64,000 nt of DNA from Brevipalpus yothersi (Eukaryota; Arthropoda; Arachnida; Trombidiformes; Tenuipalpidae), in contig QZCP01000445.1 of NCBI GenBank assembly GCA_003956705.1, positions 247,151 to 311,150 on the forward strand, in the 5' to 3' direction. The notes under the pieces were generated by a model that saw only the letters and a program-made list of their open reading frames with translations, did no database searches and was not told where the DNA came from. This document shows, one piece after another, positions 43,353-52,883 of the stretch (position 1 is its first letter; each line of letters opens with the position of its first letter). Made by a program: the position numbers and the translations under genes.

Positions 43353-44311
43353 TCAGCATCGAATCATTGTTCTTAAATCAAGAATAGATTCTTCATCTTC
43401 TTCTTGCTTCTTTTGGTCCTCCTCTTCCCCCTCTTCCTCTTCTTCCTCTTCGTCCTCTTCGTCCTCTTCTTCTTCTCTCTCAGATTGGACAGGACTGTAA
43501 TTCAATATATCTGGTAGATATTGGAATCTGAAATGAAAAATCAATAAATTGATTACCCAATTACTTTGATGATTATCTTAATGATTACTTACATTTCAGG
43601 TTCTTCTGGTTTGAAGATTGGATTAACAATTGAAAAATTGCATGTTCCATTCTTTTTGATCAATTTGTTTGCACCATCAAGTTTCACCAGAGATTTTGAA
43701 AGCAAATTTTCACCAAAATTCATTTGTTCTTTTGAATCACCATTGGAATCTTGAATGAATACATCACTTTCTTGGTCACTTTCTTCACCATTCAATTCAT
43801 TCATTTCTTCTGCTTCATTTTCTTCATATTCTAAAACTCGAATTGATGTATATGAATCAGCAATTTGATTCAGAGTTTTGTTCATATTTTCACTAGTCAC
43901 GTGATAAGAATCGATGAAAGTTTCAAACATTATCATTTCTGATAATTCATGTAGAATTTCCAAAGCTTTCGGGTTCACTTTTTTCACATTTTTTTTTGTG
44001 TACTTAGAAACTGAACCACTCTTTTTCAAATTGTTCAGAATATCATTGTTGACAAACAATTCAAATTGACGTTTGGAAATTATATGGTCAGTTTTTCTGT
44101 AAGACCGCTTATTCACTTGATAGGATTTATTGTTTTTAAATTTGTTGTTGTTGAATGATGGTAATGATTTTGAAGGTGATAATGAATGAGGTTGTAGTGG
44201 AATAGATTCACAAACATTTTTAGATTTTTTCAACTCTGGATACACTTCTTGAATAGATCTTATTTTACAACAATAATCATCATAATTACTGTTCGAATTT
44301 GACTCCATCAT
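43353..44311 (-). CDS. Acidic two-exon gene, possible histone-fold protein
   Basis: Exon 1 is 44311-43593 (MMESNSNSNYDDYCC). A 65-nt intron has a GTAAGT donor and a TTTCAG acceptor, and exon 2 is 43527-43353; the frame is kept, giving 297 residues. Residues about 85-150 have a basic lead-in and two helices (QFELFVNNDIL; PKALEILHELSEMIMFETFI) spaced like a histone fold, faintly H3/H2B-like. This is followed by acidic sequence and a Glu run (about 28 Glu/Asp). It is divergently transcribed from a shared palindromic promoter with the histone H4-fusion gene, as H3-H4 pairs are in many animals. The histone reading of this partner is tentative. Its last exon junction (PEEPE|xFxYL) recurs in 51285-51870. 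Confidence 0.6.
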
Positions 44312-44396
44312 AATGTATCATAAAACTTCCCAGACTTTCAAGTAAGAATTTAGTAAGTGAAGAGAATAAAAAGTTTACTGAAATGATGCTATTCAT

Positions 44397-44545
44397 CTCC
44401 TTATGTACATATTTTGTTATTTCGGAAAAAAATCATCGAAAATTCGGTTTCGGTCAATTTATACCGTGGTTTTCGCCGAAATTGATTTCCGAAACCGAAT
44501 TTTCGATAATTTTTTTCCGAAATAACAAAATATGTATATAAGGAG
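44397..44545. promoter_or_regulatory. Bidirectional palindromic promoter
   Basis: Arms 44397-44460 and 44479-44545 are inverted copies of about 64 bases with few mismatches around an 18-base centre. Each arm ends in a TATA-like box facing its own gene (TATATAAGG for the plus gene, ACATAAGG for the minus gene), 80-90 bases from the respective ATG (44621 and 44311). Each arm holds ATTTCGGAAAAAAAT and AAAATTCGGTTTCGG, motifs found again near 42640 and 50860. Confidence 0.75.
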
Positions 44546-44620
44546 ACGAGTACAATCGTCTGGACTAGTGCAATTGGTCTCAGTAATGATTCTTGAAAAG
44601 TGAATTCATATTAATTCGTA

Positions 44621-44835
44621 ATGGATAGTTCTCTTCCCGAATTGTCATCCAAATGTTTGGATGAAGTACTTAATCAGTGTATTAATGTATCTGACTCTAA
44701 TTATGATGCAGAATGTGATAATTTGATTGAGAAATACTCTGTTCATGTGTCGAATAACAACGAAAATCAACAACAACAACCAATTGATCTATCTACATTG
44801 ATATCTGTAACTATTAATAATGATAATGGTTGTAG

Positions 44836-44878
<43 letters not shown>

Positions 44879-46192
44879 AATGATGATGATATTGGAACAA
44901 ATGATCCTGTTGATTTATCTCCATCAACTTGTATCAGGACTAATGATGATGATGATGATGGTGATGGTGATGATAATAATCCATCTGAACAACAACATGG
45001 TCAAAATATAACAGATCTTTTCAACATTATACTTTTATCACCAATTAATAATCCAGAAAGTCCATTAAATATTGATAGTATTGATTGTGGTGATGTTGAT
45101 ATGGTGGATGATAATATTGACAGTGGAAATGGGGATATAATTTTACAAGTTTCTGGTAAAGCTCTCTATATGTTAACCAATTGTGAACCATCAAAACAAC
45201 AAAATGATGATCATACATCAGAGATAACAACAAAATATAATCCAATCAGTTCTCCAATAAGTTCAAGTGGTTGTTCACCTTCAATAAATTATCCTATTGT
45301 AAGTATTTAGTAGTAATTTCATTGAACAACTAATTGATCAATTTTCATTGATTAATAGATTGAAAGAACTATTATCGAAAAAGTTGTTGAAGAAGATGAA
45401 GAAATGAATATTGATAAAGTCGAAATTGACGAAGAGAAAAAAATAGATAATGTAGACACAAATGATGCTAACAATGATGATAACGATGATGCAAATATTT
45501 CATCAGTAAAACCAATTAGTAAAACCAAAGATGATTCAACATCAAATGATGATAATGTAAGTATTAATTAATTATGTTTGAATATAAGTAATTGTTGATT
45601 AACAACTATTTCTATTGATTGGTAGACCCACGAAAAAACCATTGAAAAAGTTGAACAAGCAATGAATATTAATAATGTCGAAATTGGGACTTCAAATAAT
45701 GATAATGTAAGATCGACGTAATGCTAGCGAAAAGAGAGAAAGGAAAACTAATAGAAAAATAATAATAAACATATGACTCCGGTAATAAGAAATTACCTTC
45801 GTTCTAATCAACATCCCCGCCGTCATGCTGATCAACATGTAAACTCAACTGAAATACGAAGAATACGACGTCATCAAAAAGAGATTCCAATTAATTTTCC
45901 TATGGAAATGGAAAATGGAAAATTTAAAACACAACATCATATTAACAAACCAACAATACGTCGGTTGGCAAGACGTGGTGGGGTGAAACGAATTCACTCT
46001 TTAATGTATGAACAAGCAAATATTGCATTGATGGATTTTCTTAGGGAAATGATACAAACTGCCATCACTTGTACTGAACATGCAAACAGAAAAACAGTAC
46101 AAGTAATGGACATGGTATATGCTCTGAAAAAAATGGACGTACCTTGTACGGTTTTAATAGTAAATAAAATCATTACTATATTCATCATATAA
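44621..46192 (+). CDS. Acidic-domain / histone H4 fusion protein (four exons)
   Basis: Exons 44621-45298, 45359-45556, 45626-45706 and 45755-46192. All three introns (60, 69 and 48 nt) have GTAAG donors and AG acceptors and are phase 0, giving one 464-residue ORF. Exons 1-3 encode a very acidic, Asn/Asp-rich region with two Asp runs (14 Asp from about residue 74). Exon 4 holds a basic linker (RRIRRHQKE) and then a clear H4 fold: INKPTIRRLARRGGVKRI, then TCTEHANRKTVQVMDMVYALK. By my count about 40 of 65 fold residues equal conserved H4. The H4 acetylatable tail (SGRGKGGKGLGK) and C-terminal GRTLYGFGG are absent. If exon 4 is used alone, its ATG at 45773 would give a 139-residue H4 variant. Viral H4 genes with extra tails are known in bracoviruses; the fusion form is new to me. 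Confidence 0.8.
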
Positions 46193-46290
46193 ATGACTCT
46201 CATTATTTAATATTACGATCAATAATATTGATTGATGAATACAACTACGCATGTCTATGCACTTGGAGTTTTTTTGTCCAACTTACCAAT

Positions 46291-46537
46291 GAAGTTGCTC
46301 AGTGGTGAAGGCAGTTGTATTTCACCACTGTGTTCCGGGTTCGAGCCCCCGTCATTGCGCACTTTCTCCTACCTCTCATACTTCACGANNNNNNNNNNNN
46401 NNNNNNNNNNNNNTGTGTTGAGAAAAAAGGCTAAAAACGGCTAAATTGTCCAACACTATCGTCTATCTACTTTCATCTCCTTCTATACTTCCTTCCCCAC
46501 ACTTTCTGAAAAAATCATATCAACATTACGGTCATTA
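46291..46537 (+). repeat. tRNA-related SINE, copy 3, containing an assembly gap
   Basis: Plus-strand copy: GAAGTTGCTCAGTGGTGAAG, GGGTTCGAGCCCCCG, then the conserved body. A run of 25 N (46389-46413) interrupts CTTCA...TGTGTTGAG. The other copies have at most three bases at that point. Confidence 0.8.
46389..46413. other. Assembly gap (25 N)
   Basis: A fixed run of N inside the SINE. Comparison with copies 1 and 2 indicates that almost no sequence is missing. Confidence 0.97.
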
Positions 46538-46888
46538 TTCTTACAATCAATACTATCGATCAATGAATACAACCGCGCATGTCTATATACTTGGAATTTT
46601 CTACTAGGTTACTCTTTCTATTAATGACCTTATCCATAGACTTAACATTAACCACAGAGAGAACATATAACGCTAATACGCATGTCTAAGGACTTGGGTT
46701 TTTCAACTTGCGATCAATAATATTGATTGAGAATGATACTACTTATGTATGTGAATTTAGTTTGGTAGTATTCTTATCTAACATTTTCAGTCATCATTCG
46801 TTCATTTAATAATATTGATTGATTAAATAAAATTAACATATTAACATGGTTTAAATATGATGGTTGTTTATTGATTTAAATTAATTGA

Positions 46889-48281
46889 TCAATTAGTTCT
46901 TTGTTTTTTGTTTGAATGTTCATCTGATATTTCATTGAGGTTGTTGTTTTGACAATTGTACACAACTAAATTGTTAGGATAATAAGATTTGAGAATACTG
47001 ATTGATTTAGCGCGTTTGGAATATTTAAAAGACTTAAAATTGAATTTAGATAAATATCCATTTTCGAATGCATATTTAAAACATTCAAATTGTTTTACAT
47101 TCTTGATAATATAGTCACTAGAGTTGTTCTTGTAGTCAAATTCATTAATTAAATCAGTGAAAGGATTTCCATCCCAGGGGCATCCATAGTCAAGAAGATA
47201 TTTAAAACATTCCAAATGTCCATGTGAAGCAGCATCTTCAGTGAGTAATTAAGTAGGCTTCCATCTATCAGGACATTTCAAAATGTAAGCAAATTTTAAA
47301 CAATCTAAATGACCATCAGCAACGGCTGTATTGTATTTATTGATAATGATCTGTATAGTAAAAATATGCAGCAACTAAACAACTAACGCAAACCAAATAT
47401 TTATTGTCATATAAAGTTACTTGGAACTGTGAAAAGATCACAATACGTTAGATTGATATTATACAATTACAGCTTTTGATACTTACTTTATCGTCAATAC
47501 ATAATTCTGATGTTACTTTTGATAATGATGATACATAATCCATAGGATAAGATTCACACATTGAAATAATGTGATAGTATTCACTCATTCTTTCAAATTT
47601 TTTTGTTTGTAAGTTTTGAAAATGAATTCGAAAATGTCGATTAAAAAGATAAGTAAAACTGTTTAAATTAATCTGATAAGTTTCATCTAAAAAATCATAA
47701 TTAAACCAGGAAAGATCATCTAAATATCTTTCATGAAGGTATTTCAAACACATTAGATGGCCATTCGTTGCTGCAAGTTTGAACATGTTTTCAAATGTGA
47801 ATATATTCAAATTCCAATTATCTTTCATCAATTTTTTTTTTCATCAATTATAAATTTGAAAAATTGCCAACATCCTTGAGATGCAGCATTGATACAAGGT
47901 TCATTCCAAAATATTTTACAGTCGACATCGTTATTTGATAAATAGTGGTCAATTTTGTGATAAAATTTGTTTATCACAAAAGTAAACATCACAAAATTGT
48001 CATTCAATTGTTTGAGACATTTTAGGATCATTAAAACATTATTATCACTGCACACATCATTGAAGTCAACGGGGATATTTTGTGAATTCATCAACACTTC
48101 AAAATTAGCATAAGTGAGAGGAACATATTGTGTTGTTTTCAAATCGTAAAATTTGTTGTACCAACGGGAGAATTCCTTACATGAATTTACATAATATTTC
48201 CACAGGAAATTTACTTCAGGACTCAACAACTCACTATTTTCAATCAATAGGGTGGAAGATCTAGATAGGTCATACAGACGT
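46889..48281 (-). pseudogene. Ankyrin-repeat gene 1, split by Fanzor-2
   Basis: Three minus-strand frames: 48247-47828 (NSELLSPEVNFLWKYYVNSC), 47831-47448 (NGHLMCLKYLHERY) and 47215-46889 (MECFKYLLDYGCPWDG). The architecture follows ankyrin gene 2: an N-terminal helical domain and then repeats with GHL-x-CLKY...GCPW cores. The N-terminus is displaced by Fanzor-2 at 48282; its first residues (LKILCLQKIIKY) are read from 50690 downwards beyond the Fanzor, matching LKILCVRSLIKNE of gene 2. Frameshifts separate the pieces. Such short GCPW repeats are common in giant viruses. Confidence 0.7.
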
Positions 48282-48417
48282 TTTCAAAAAGATTGATACA
48301 AACAAACTCCCTCGAAGGGGGTGTATTTGTATCAATAACTAATTGAATAACAATCTATAAACTTAGACTCGAGAATAACATAAACATGGTTTCTACGAGC
48401 CATAATCAATCAATCAA
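48282..48417 (-). ncRNA. Candidate guide (omega-type) RNA end of Fanzor-2
   Basis: Conserved with 38857-38983 of Fanzor-1. Positions 48295-48333 form a strong hairpin: GATACAAA with TTTGTATC, inner CCCCC with GGGAG around TTCGA. It overlaps the terminal inverted repeat. Role inferred by analogy with TnpB and Fanzor elements. Confidence 0.45.
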
Positions 48418-50520
48418 TTAATTAATAATGCTTGTTTGTCTTATAAATATCGATGGTTTAGGTATTTTAATAAAACCTAATTGAATTGAACCAAGTAAAG
48501 CAATATTGCGACCTGCATTAACATCTCTATTCCAAACGCGTTTTGAACATTGCCTATTTGTGCAAATAGCAAAGCGATCTACGTTTGTAACATTATTAGA
48601 TGCAGTAATGGTAGTAGAATTTCTATTTGTTATTTTTTGTCTTTTTCCTACTTTCATAAGTTGATAACATTCTGAACAAACTTGAGTAGTTTTAAATTCA
48701 TCTATGCCATCAATAACAGTACACTCGTCCTTATATTGTTCTTTTAAACGTTTAATTATTAAATTTATGGGACTTTGCTTGTGTCCATAAACATTTGAAC
48801 TCATAACAGTATTTCCTCCGATGAATATAAGATTTTTTTTTGATTTTTATCATTTATTTGTTTTTGTTGTTGCCCTGATGATGATGATGATGGTGGAAGA
48901 AAAATTTTACATACACCATCTACTGCTATCTGTTTTCGTTGATACGTTTTCATCTTGGTTACTGCAAACAAACTTGTTTCTTTAAATTTTGTAATTCATT
49001 GAAATGTTCCAATAAATATTCTATACTTTTTCTTTCTTTACTCAAATAATTAATTTTTTCGTATAATATTTTACATTTTTTGCTAGTCAATATACGTGTT
49101 AATTGACTTCCGCATTTAGCACGAAATGAAGATGATTTATATTTTATTTGACTTTCTTTCTCAATACTACTACTATTGTATTTTTTAATTGAACCACCAA
49201 ACAGTAATATCATACCTGGATCCAGTCCTATCACTTCATTATAGGGTGGTATAGTAGGGGTAGAGTCAAGTTGATTTGAATCATCATCAACACCGTCATG
49301 ATCATTTGATGTTGTTTTAATTTTTTTTTGTTCTCTATCATCATCAATATATTTTTTTACGTTTATTTTGTTGTTGATTTTTTTGTCCCATCTTGCTAAT
49401 TGAATTTTGTTGTTGTTGTCGGTTTAATAAATTAATACACACACTGATTCCATCGGTACTTAAAGATAATGCAAATTTTTTGTTTCCACTTTCTATTTTT
49501 TTGCAATTCCAGGGAAATATTTTAGCCATAATTCTCGTTGATTTTGTTCTTCTTTATTTTGAAGCTCATTGTTTCTCTTACCGTGATACAATTTTTTCCA
49601 ATCACCACTACTTTCTTCTAAACCAATCGAACGAAGCATTAAAAACAGCGCTCTAGTATCATATCGTACGTGTTTACGACCAAAATGAAACCTAGGATAT
49701 ATTATGGGTACACGTAAATTATTTTGTTCACAATATCTTTTTATTTGTTGTAAACAAGGAATCATTTTTAAGAATAAAAAATCTTTTTTCCTTTCTTTCA
49801 ATTTAATTTCAATATCATCATCATCATCTTCGTTATCAAGATTGGTTGGAAAATTAAGGTCATTATAAACAAAATCAAGTAAATTTTGATATTCATTTGT
49901 CATGATTGAATTATTTAAATTTAATGATGGTGGTGGAGGTGGTTTATTGAATATTTTATTAACAACCCAATATATTATCTGTCGTTTTTTTCATTCTTTT
50001 CTCTTTTACTCAATTTCTTTTCAATTGTATAATTATCATCATTATTATGATTATATTTTAAACGATGATGTAAAACACGACATAATCTTGATTTCATGTG
50101 CATCCATACATTATTGTGGAAACTAGTCAAATATATTGTGTAGGCACTATTAATCAATTGTTGTCTGATATTAGTTGCTAGGTATTTTTTTGGTAAGTTG
50201 TGTTTTAAGCGTGATTTCTGATAATCAGCATCTATTGTATATTTTACATTTGTTTGATTTTTTGAATGTTGTAAAAGACGATTGAAATATTTTAAAGAAC
50301 TAAAATTTGAATTCAAAAGTTCATCCAGTTTTGTTGTTGTATTGTATTTGTTTTCAAAAAGATATTCTATGTATAGTGATGCTTCGATTAAAATATTAGA
50401 AACTATATCTACATCTAAATTAATTCTTTCAATTAAAATTTTATTACTTCCAATATCTTTACAATTACTGAATAACGATTTTAGAAAACATTTTACTGTT
50501 GTAGTAGTATTAGTTACCAT
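48418..50520 (-). pseudogene. Fanzor1-like RNA-guided nuclease, near full length but frameshifted
   Basis: About 700 codons from ATG at 50520 (VKCFLKSLFSNCKDI). N-terminal helical region 50520-49975; then RFHFGRKHVRYDTRALFLML; LSTDGISVCINLL; RuvC-I VIGLDPGMILLFGG (near 49225); NLIFIGGNTVM in the RuvC-II position; zinc ribbon CSECYQLM...CTNRQC; RuvC-III WNRDVNAGRNIALLG (near 48520). Frame changes occur near 49940, 49500, 49300 and 48900; some might be introns but none has clean splice ends, so it is scored as a pseudogene. No Glu is evident at the usual RuvC-II site; a conserved Asp-Glu pair precedes the zinc ribbon (DEFKTTQVC) in both copies. Length and N-terminal domain fit Fanzor1. Confidence 0.85.
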
Positions 50521-50642
50521 GAGAAGTCTGATTGATAAATGATCAAATCTAATTCTAATTCTTTTATATGCTCCCTAAATAAGATAACTCTCTTACAAAA
50601 ACTAGGGAGTCTGTTTGTATCAATCTTTTTGGAAACAGACGT

Positions 50643-50690
50643 ATTTGATAATTTTTTGTAAGCACAAAATCTTCAAATCAATACACATGA
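50643..50690 (-). pseudogene. First codons of ankyrin gene 1
   Basis: ATG near 50690 followed by CIDLKILCLQKIIKY. It is the displaced start of ankyrin gene 1, separated from its body by Fanzor-2. Confidence 0.65.
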
Positions 50691-50920
50691 TGATGTTGAT
50701 ATAGACCACTGAAATGTACACGACTACACAAACTGATTGTTACTTCAACTTATAGAAGGAACTGACTTGGTAAGTTGTATGAATAAGTCTGAACTGAACA
50801 AACTATGTGGATAGAAACCCTATTTATACATATACGAAGAATTCGGATATCTATTTCGGTATTTCGGAAAAATCAATGGAGAATTTGTACCGAATTTTTG
50901 ATCAAGATTCAAATTAAATT
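50691..50920 (-). promoter_or_regulatory. Promoter and 5' UTR of ankyrin gene 1
   Basis: Minus strand: TATAAATAGGGTTTCTATCC (TATA box near 50830) about 140 bases before the ATG. Upstream are ATTTCGGTATTTCGGAAAAA and a GGTACAAATTCTCCATTG block. The same layout occurs at 42456-42720. Confidence 0.6.
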
Positions 50921-51134
50921 AATGCACGTTTTAATGTAGATTTTCTAACTGGTAAGCCGTCATCGGCCCGCTACGGGTACCCTAAGGGTACCCTTATCTG
51001 TTGAATAATGTAGAATTAATGTAGAATTAATGTAGAATCAATGTGGAATTAATGTAGATTTCAATGTAAACCGAAATATGGGAGTCAGAAAAAAAAATTG
51101 TCGGCGATTTGGTCCGAAAGAGAAACCGAAACTC

Positions 51135-51284
51135 ACAACTGAGTATATAAGAAGAAGGTTTACAAGCTAATTTCTGAGTTGAATCCTTGAGGCTTCTAAA
51201 ATTCTTGAACCTACCTACATAACTTACTACTTAATAGACTGTACAATTTATTCACTCTATGTAAAAAGTGTTAGTAAATTCATC
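51135..51284 (+). promoter_or_regulatory. Promoter and 5' UTR of the gene at 51285
   Basis: TATATAAG at 51144-51151, about 135 bases before the ATG. GGTCCGAAAGAGAAACCGAAAC lies just upstream, again a TTTCGG-type (reverse) motif. Confidence 0.55.
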
Positions 51285-51870
51285 ATGACTCTATTTAAGT
51301 TTGAAAATTATTACCCTTGTAATGATGCTGAAGGTGTATCTATTTTTATGGATGATGAATTGTTCTTGATATTCGATTCACATACCAATACATTCTACAT
51401 TCCTTATCCTGATTTTCAATTCAGTGGATGTTCTCGATTTGAAGTGAAATCATGGCCTGCTTTGAATCCAATTATATATTTGGATAGAGTTCAATCTGAT
51501 ATTTGGTGGTTATCAATGTCCTATCTGGATGAACAGAGAATATGTGTAGAAAGAGAATTTGACAGTATGTTCTCCACAGAATATAATAACCATGGAAAAA
51601 AGGTCTTAAAGATCTTTGAAAAAGATTACATGGTTGATGATGGACCCAACATCCTGATGGACGACTTTCGTTTGATTCTACGAAATATTGCTGGAAATGA
51701 AAAACCTGTTATTTGGGAAAGTAGTGTAGATTTGTTTTCCAAAGCAGAAGAACCTGAAGAGTAAGTAATTATTAATCATTAGAATATTAATAATAATTAT
51801 TAATTATTAATTATTGATTTTTCATTTCAGATTTGAATATCTAAGCTACCCCAGTCCTGCAGAATCTTAA
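51285..51870 (+). CDS. Two-exon island gene, unknown protein
   Basis: Exon 1 is 51285-51760 (MTLFKFENYYPCNDAEGVSI). A 70-nt intron has GTAAGT and TTTCAG ends, and exon 2 is 51831-51870, giving 171 residues with the frame kept. The protein is acidic, aromatic-rich and without recognised motifs. The junction EEPE|EFEYL matches that of the gene at 43353-44311 (EEPE|IFQYL), including intron phase and the TTGATTTTTCATTTCAG acceptor. The 3' ends are therefore related even though the bodies are not. Intact, with a TATA-type promoter. Confidence 0.65.
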
Positions 51871-52109
51871 AAGGAAGAAGACTAAGAAGAACATCCATTC
51901 TATAAATGCTGATCACCTAATTCTGATTCTACAAACATGCGCATTTGGATTGTTACTTTATATTTTCCATTAACTTAGAGTAGATTAGCGATATCACTAA
52001 TACTAATACTTACATGTAGAATACTGGAAAACATCTGTAGTGAATATGTTCAACATCAAATAAAACAACTTTTCATTCATTCAATATTATCACTTTCCCT
52101 TTCTTACAC

Positions 52110-52870
52110 TATAAAATCAAGTCAATATATTGATTTCTCAATACTACGCATGTCTAAGGAATTGTAGTTTTTTATTCAACATTCTCTCCAATAATTTAAT
52201 TGATTGACTGAAAAAATATAAACTTAATCACGCGTTTAGTATTAATTGATTTAAAAAAATAAATCAGTCGGAACCGTAATTTAGAAGTTCTTTAAGCATG
52301 CGTACAAAAACAGAAGCCTAGCAAGCACACGGCACCAACCGATCAGAGGCCTTTTCGATCTGCGTATGCCCAAGGACTTGGAGTTTTTTTCAACTTACAA
52401 TCATTACTCTTCCGATCAATATTATTGATTGATGAATACAATTGCGCATATCTATATACTTGGAGTTTTTTTTCAACTTACAATCATTACTCTTCCGATC
52501 AATACTATCGATCAATGAATACAACCGCGCATGTCTATATACTTGGAATTTTCTACTAAGTTACTCTTCCTATTAATGACCTCACCCATAGACTTAACAT
52601 TACTCAAGGGAAATTTTTCAAATTTTTCTATTGGGTATGCGTATATCTAAAAGGCCTCTGATTGGTCGGTGCCATGTAGTCGCTAGGCTTCTGTTCAAAC
52701 ATTTATAAAATTAGCGCTTGCGTGGGAAGAAATTTTCTTGTCTAACTTACGACCATTTTTTTCCCGATCAATATTATTGATTGTTAAATACCACTATGCG
52801 TGTCTATTTACTAGGAGTTTTCTGATATTATTGTTTATTGAATAATACTACACGCATGTCTATCAAGTAA
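52110..52870 (+). repeat. Palindromic iteron-like units, cluster 3
   Basis: Units at about 52120-52175, 52410-52480, 52490-52560, 52770-52825 and 52830-52868. Two are direct tandem copies about 78 bases apart. Each pairs a GATCAATATTATTGAT-type palindrome with a GCGCATGTCTA or ACGCATGTCTA core and TACTTGGAGTTTTTT. No gene lies here. Confidence 0.75.
52311..52693. repeat. 61-bp inverted repeats around two iterons
   Basis: Arm 52311-52371 starts CAGAAGCCTAGC and contains ATCAGAGGCCTTTT; arm 52633-52693 is its inverse with about ten mismatches. They enclose 261 bases holding two iteron units. It could be a miniature inverted-repeat transposon or an origin-like structure. Confidence 0.7.
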
Positions 52871-52883
52871 GTAATACAATTAG

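Larger units (their letters stand above)
46213..46760 (+). repeat. Palindromic iteron-like units, cluster 2
   Basis: Three units: 46216-46275, 46545-46600 and 46680-46760. Two have a palindrome of the form GATCAATAATATTGAT or GATCAATACTATCGAT, then TGAATACAAC, then a CGCATGTCTA core, CACTTGG or TACTTGG, and a T run; the third has the CGCATGTCTA half before the palindrome. A SINE (46291-46537) lies within the cluster. Confidence 0.72.
48282..50634 (-). mobile_element. Fanzor-2: complete TIR element
   Basis: 2353 bp. Termini are inverted repeats of 31 bases with two mismatches (left TTTCAAAAAGATTGATACAA, right in inverse TTCCAAAAAGATTGATACAA). They are flanked by an exact 8-bp duplication ACAGACGT at 48274-48281 and 50635-50642. 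Inside, on the minus strand: a leader with a CTCCCTA...TAGGGAG inverted pair, the Fanzor reading frames, and a conserved hairpin-bearing 3' segment. No transposase is present, so a trans-acting enzyme making 8-bp duplications (hAT-, P- or Merlin-like) is implied. It interrupts ankyrin gene 1. Confidence 0.9.

Noticed and set aside
44820..45011. Met-rich ORF within the acidic gene
   Set aside because: A shifted-frame shadow of the GAT repeat encoding the Asp run.
48418..50520. Prokaryotic IS605/IS607 TnpB element or contamination
   Set aside because: The N-terminal extension, the TIR/8-bp duplication and insertion in a spliced-gene island fit eukaryotic Fanzor; no serine or Y1 recombinase is nearby.
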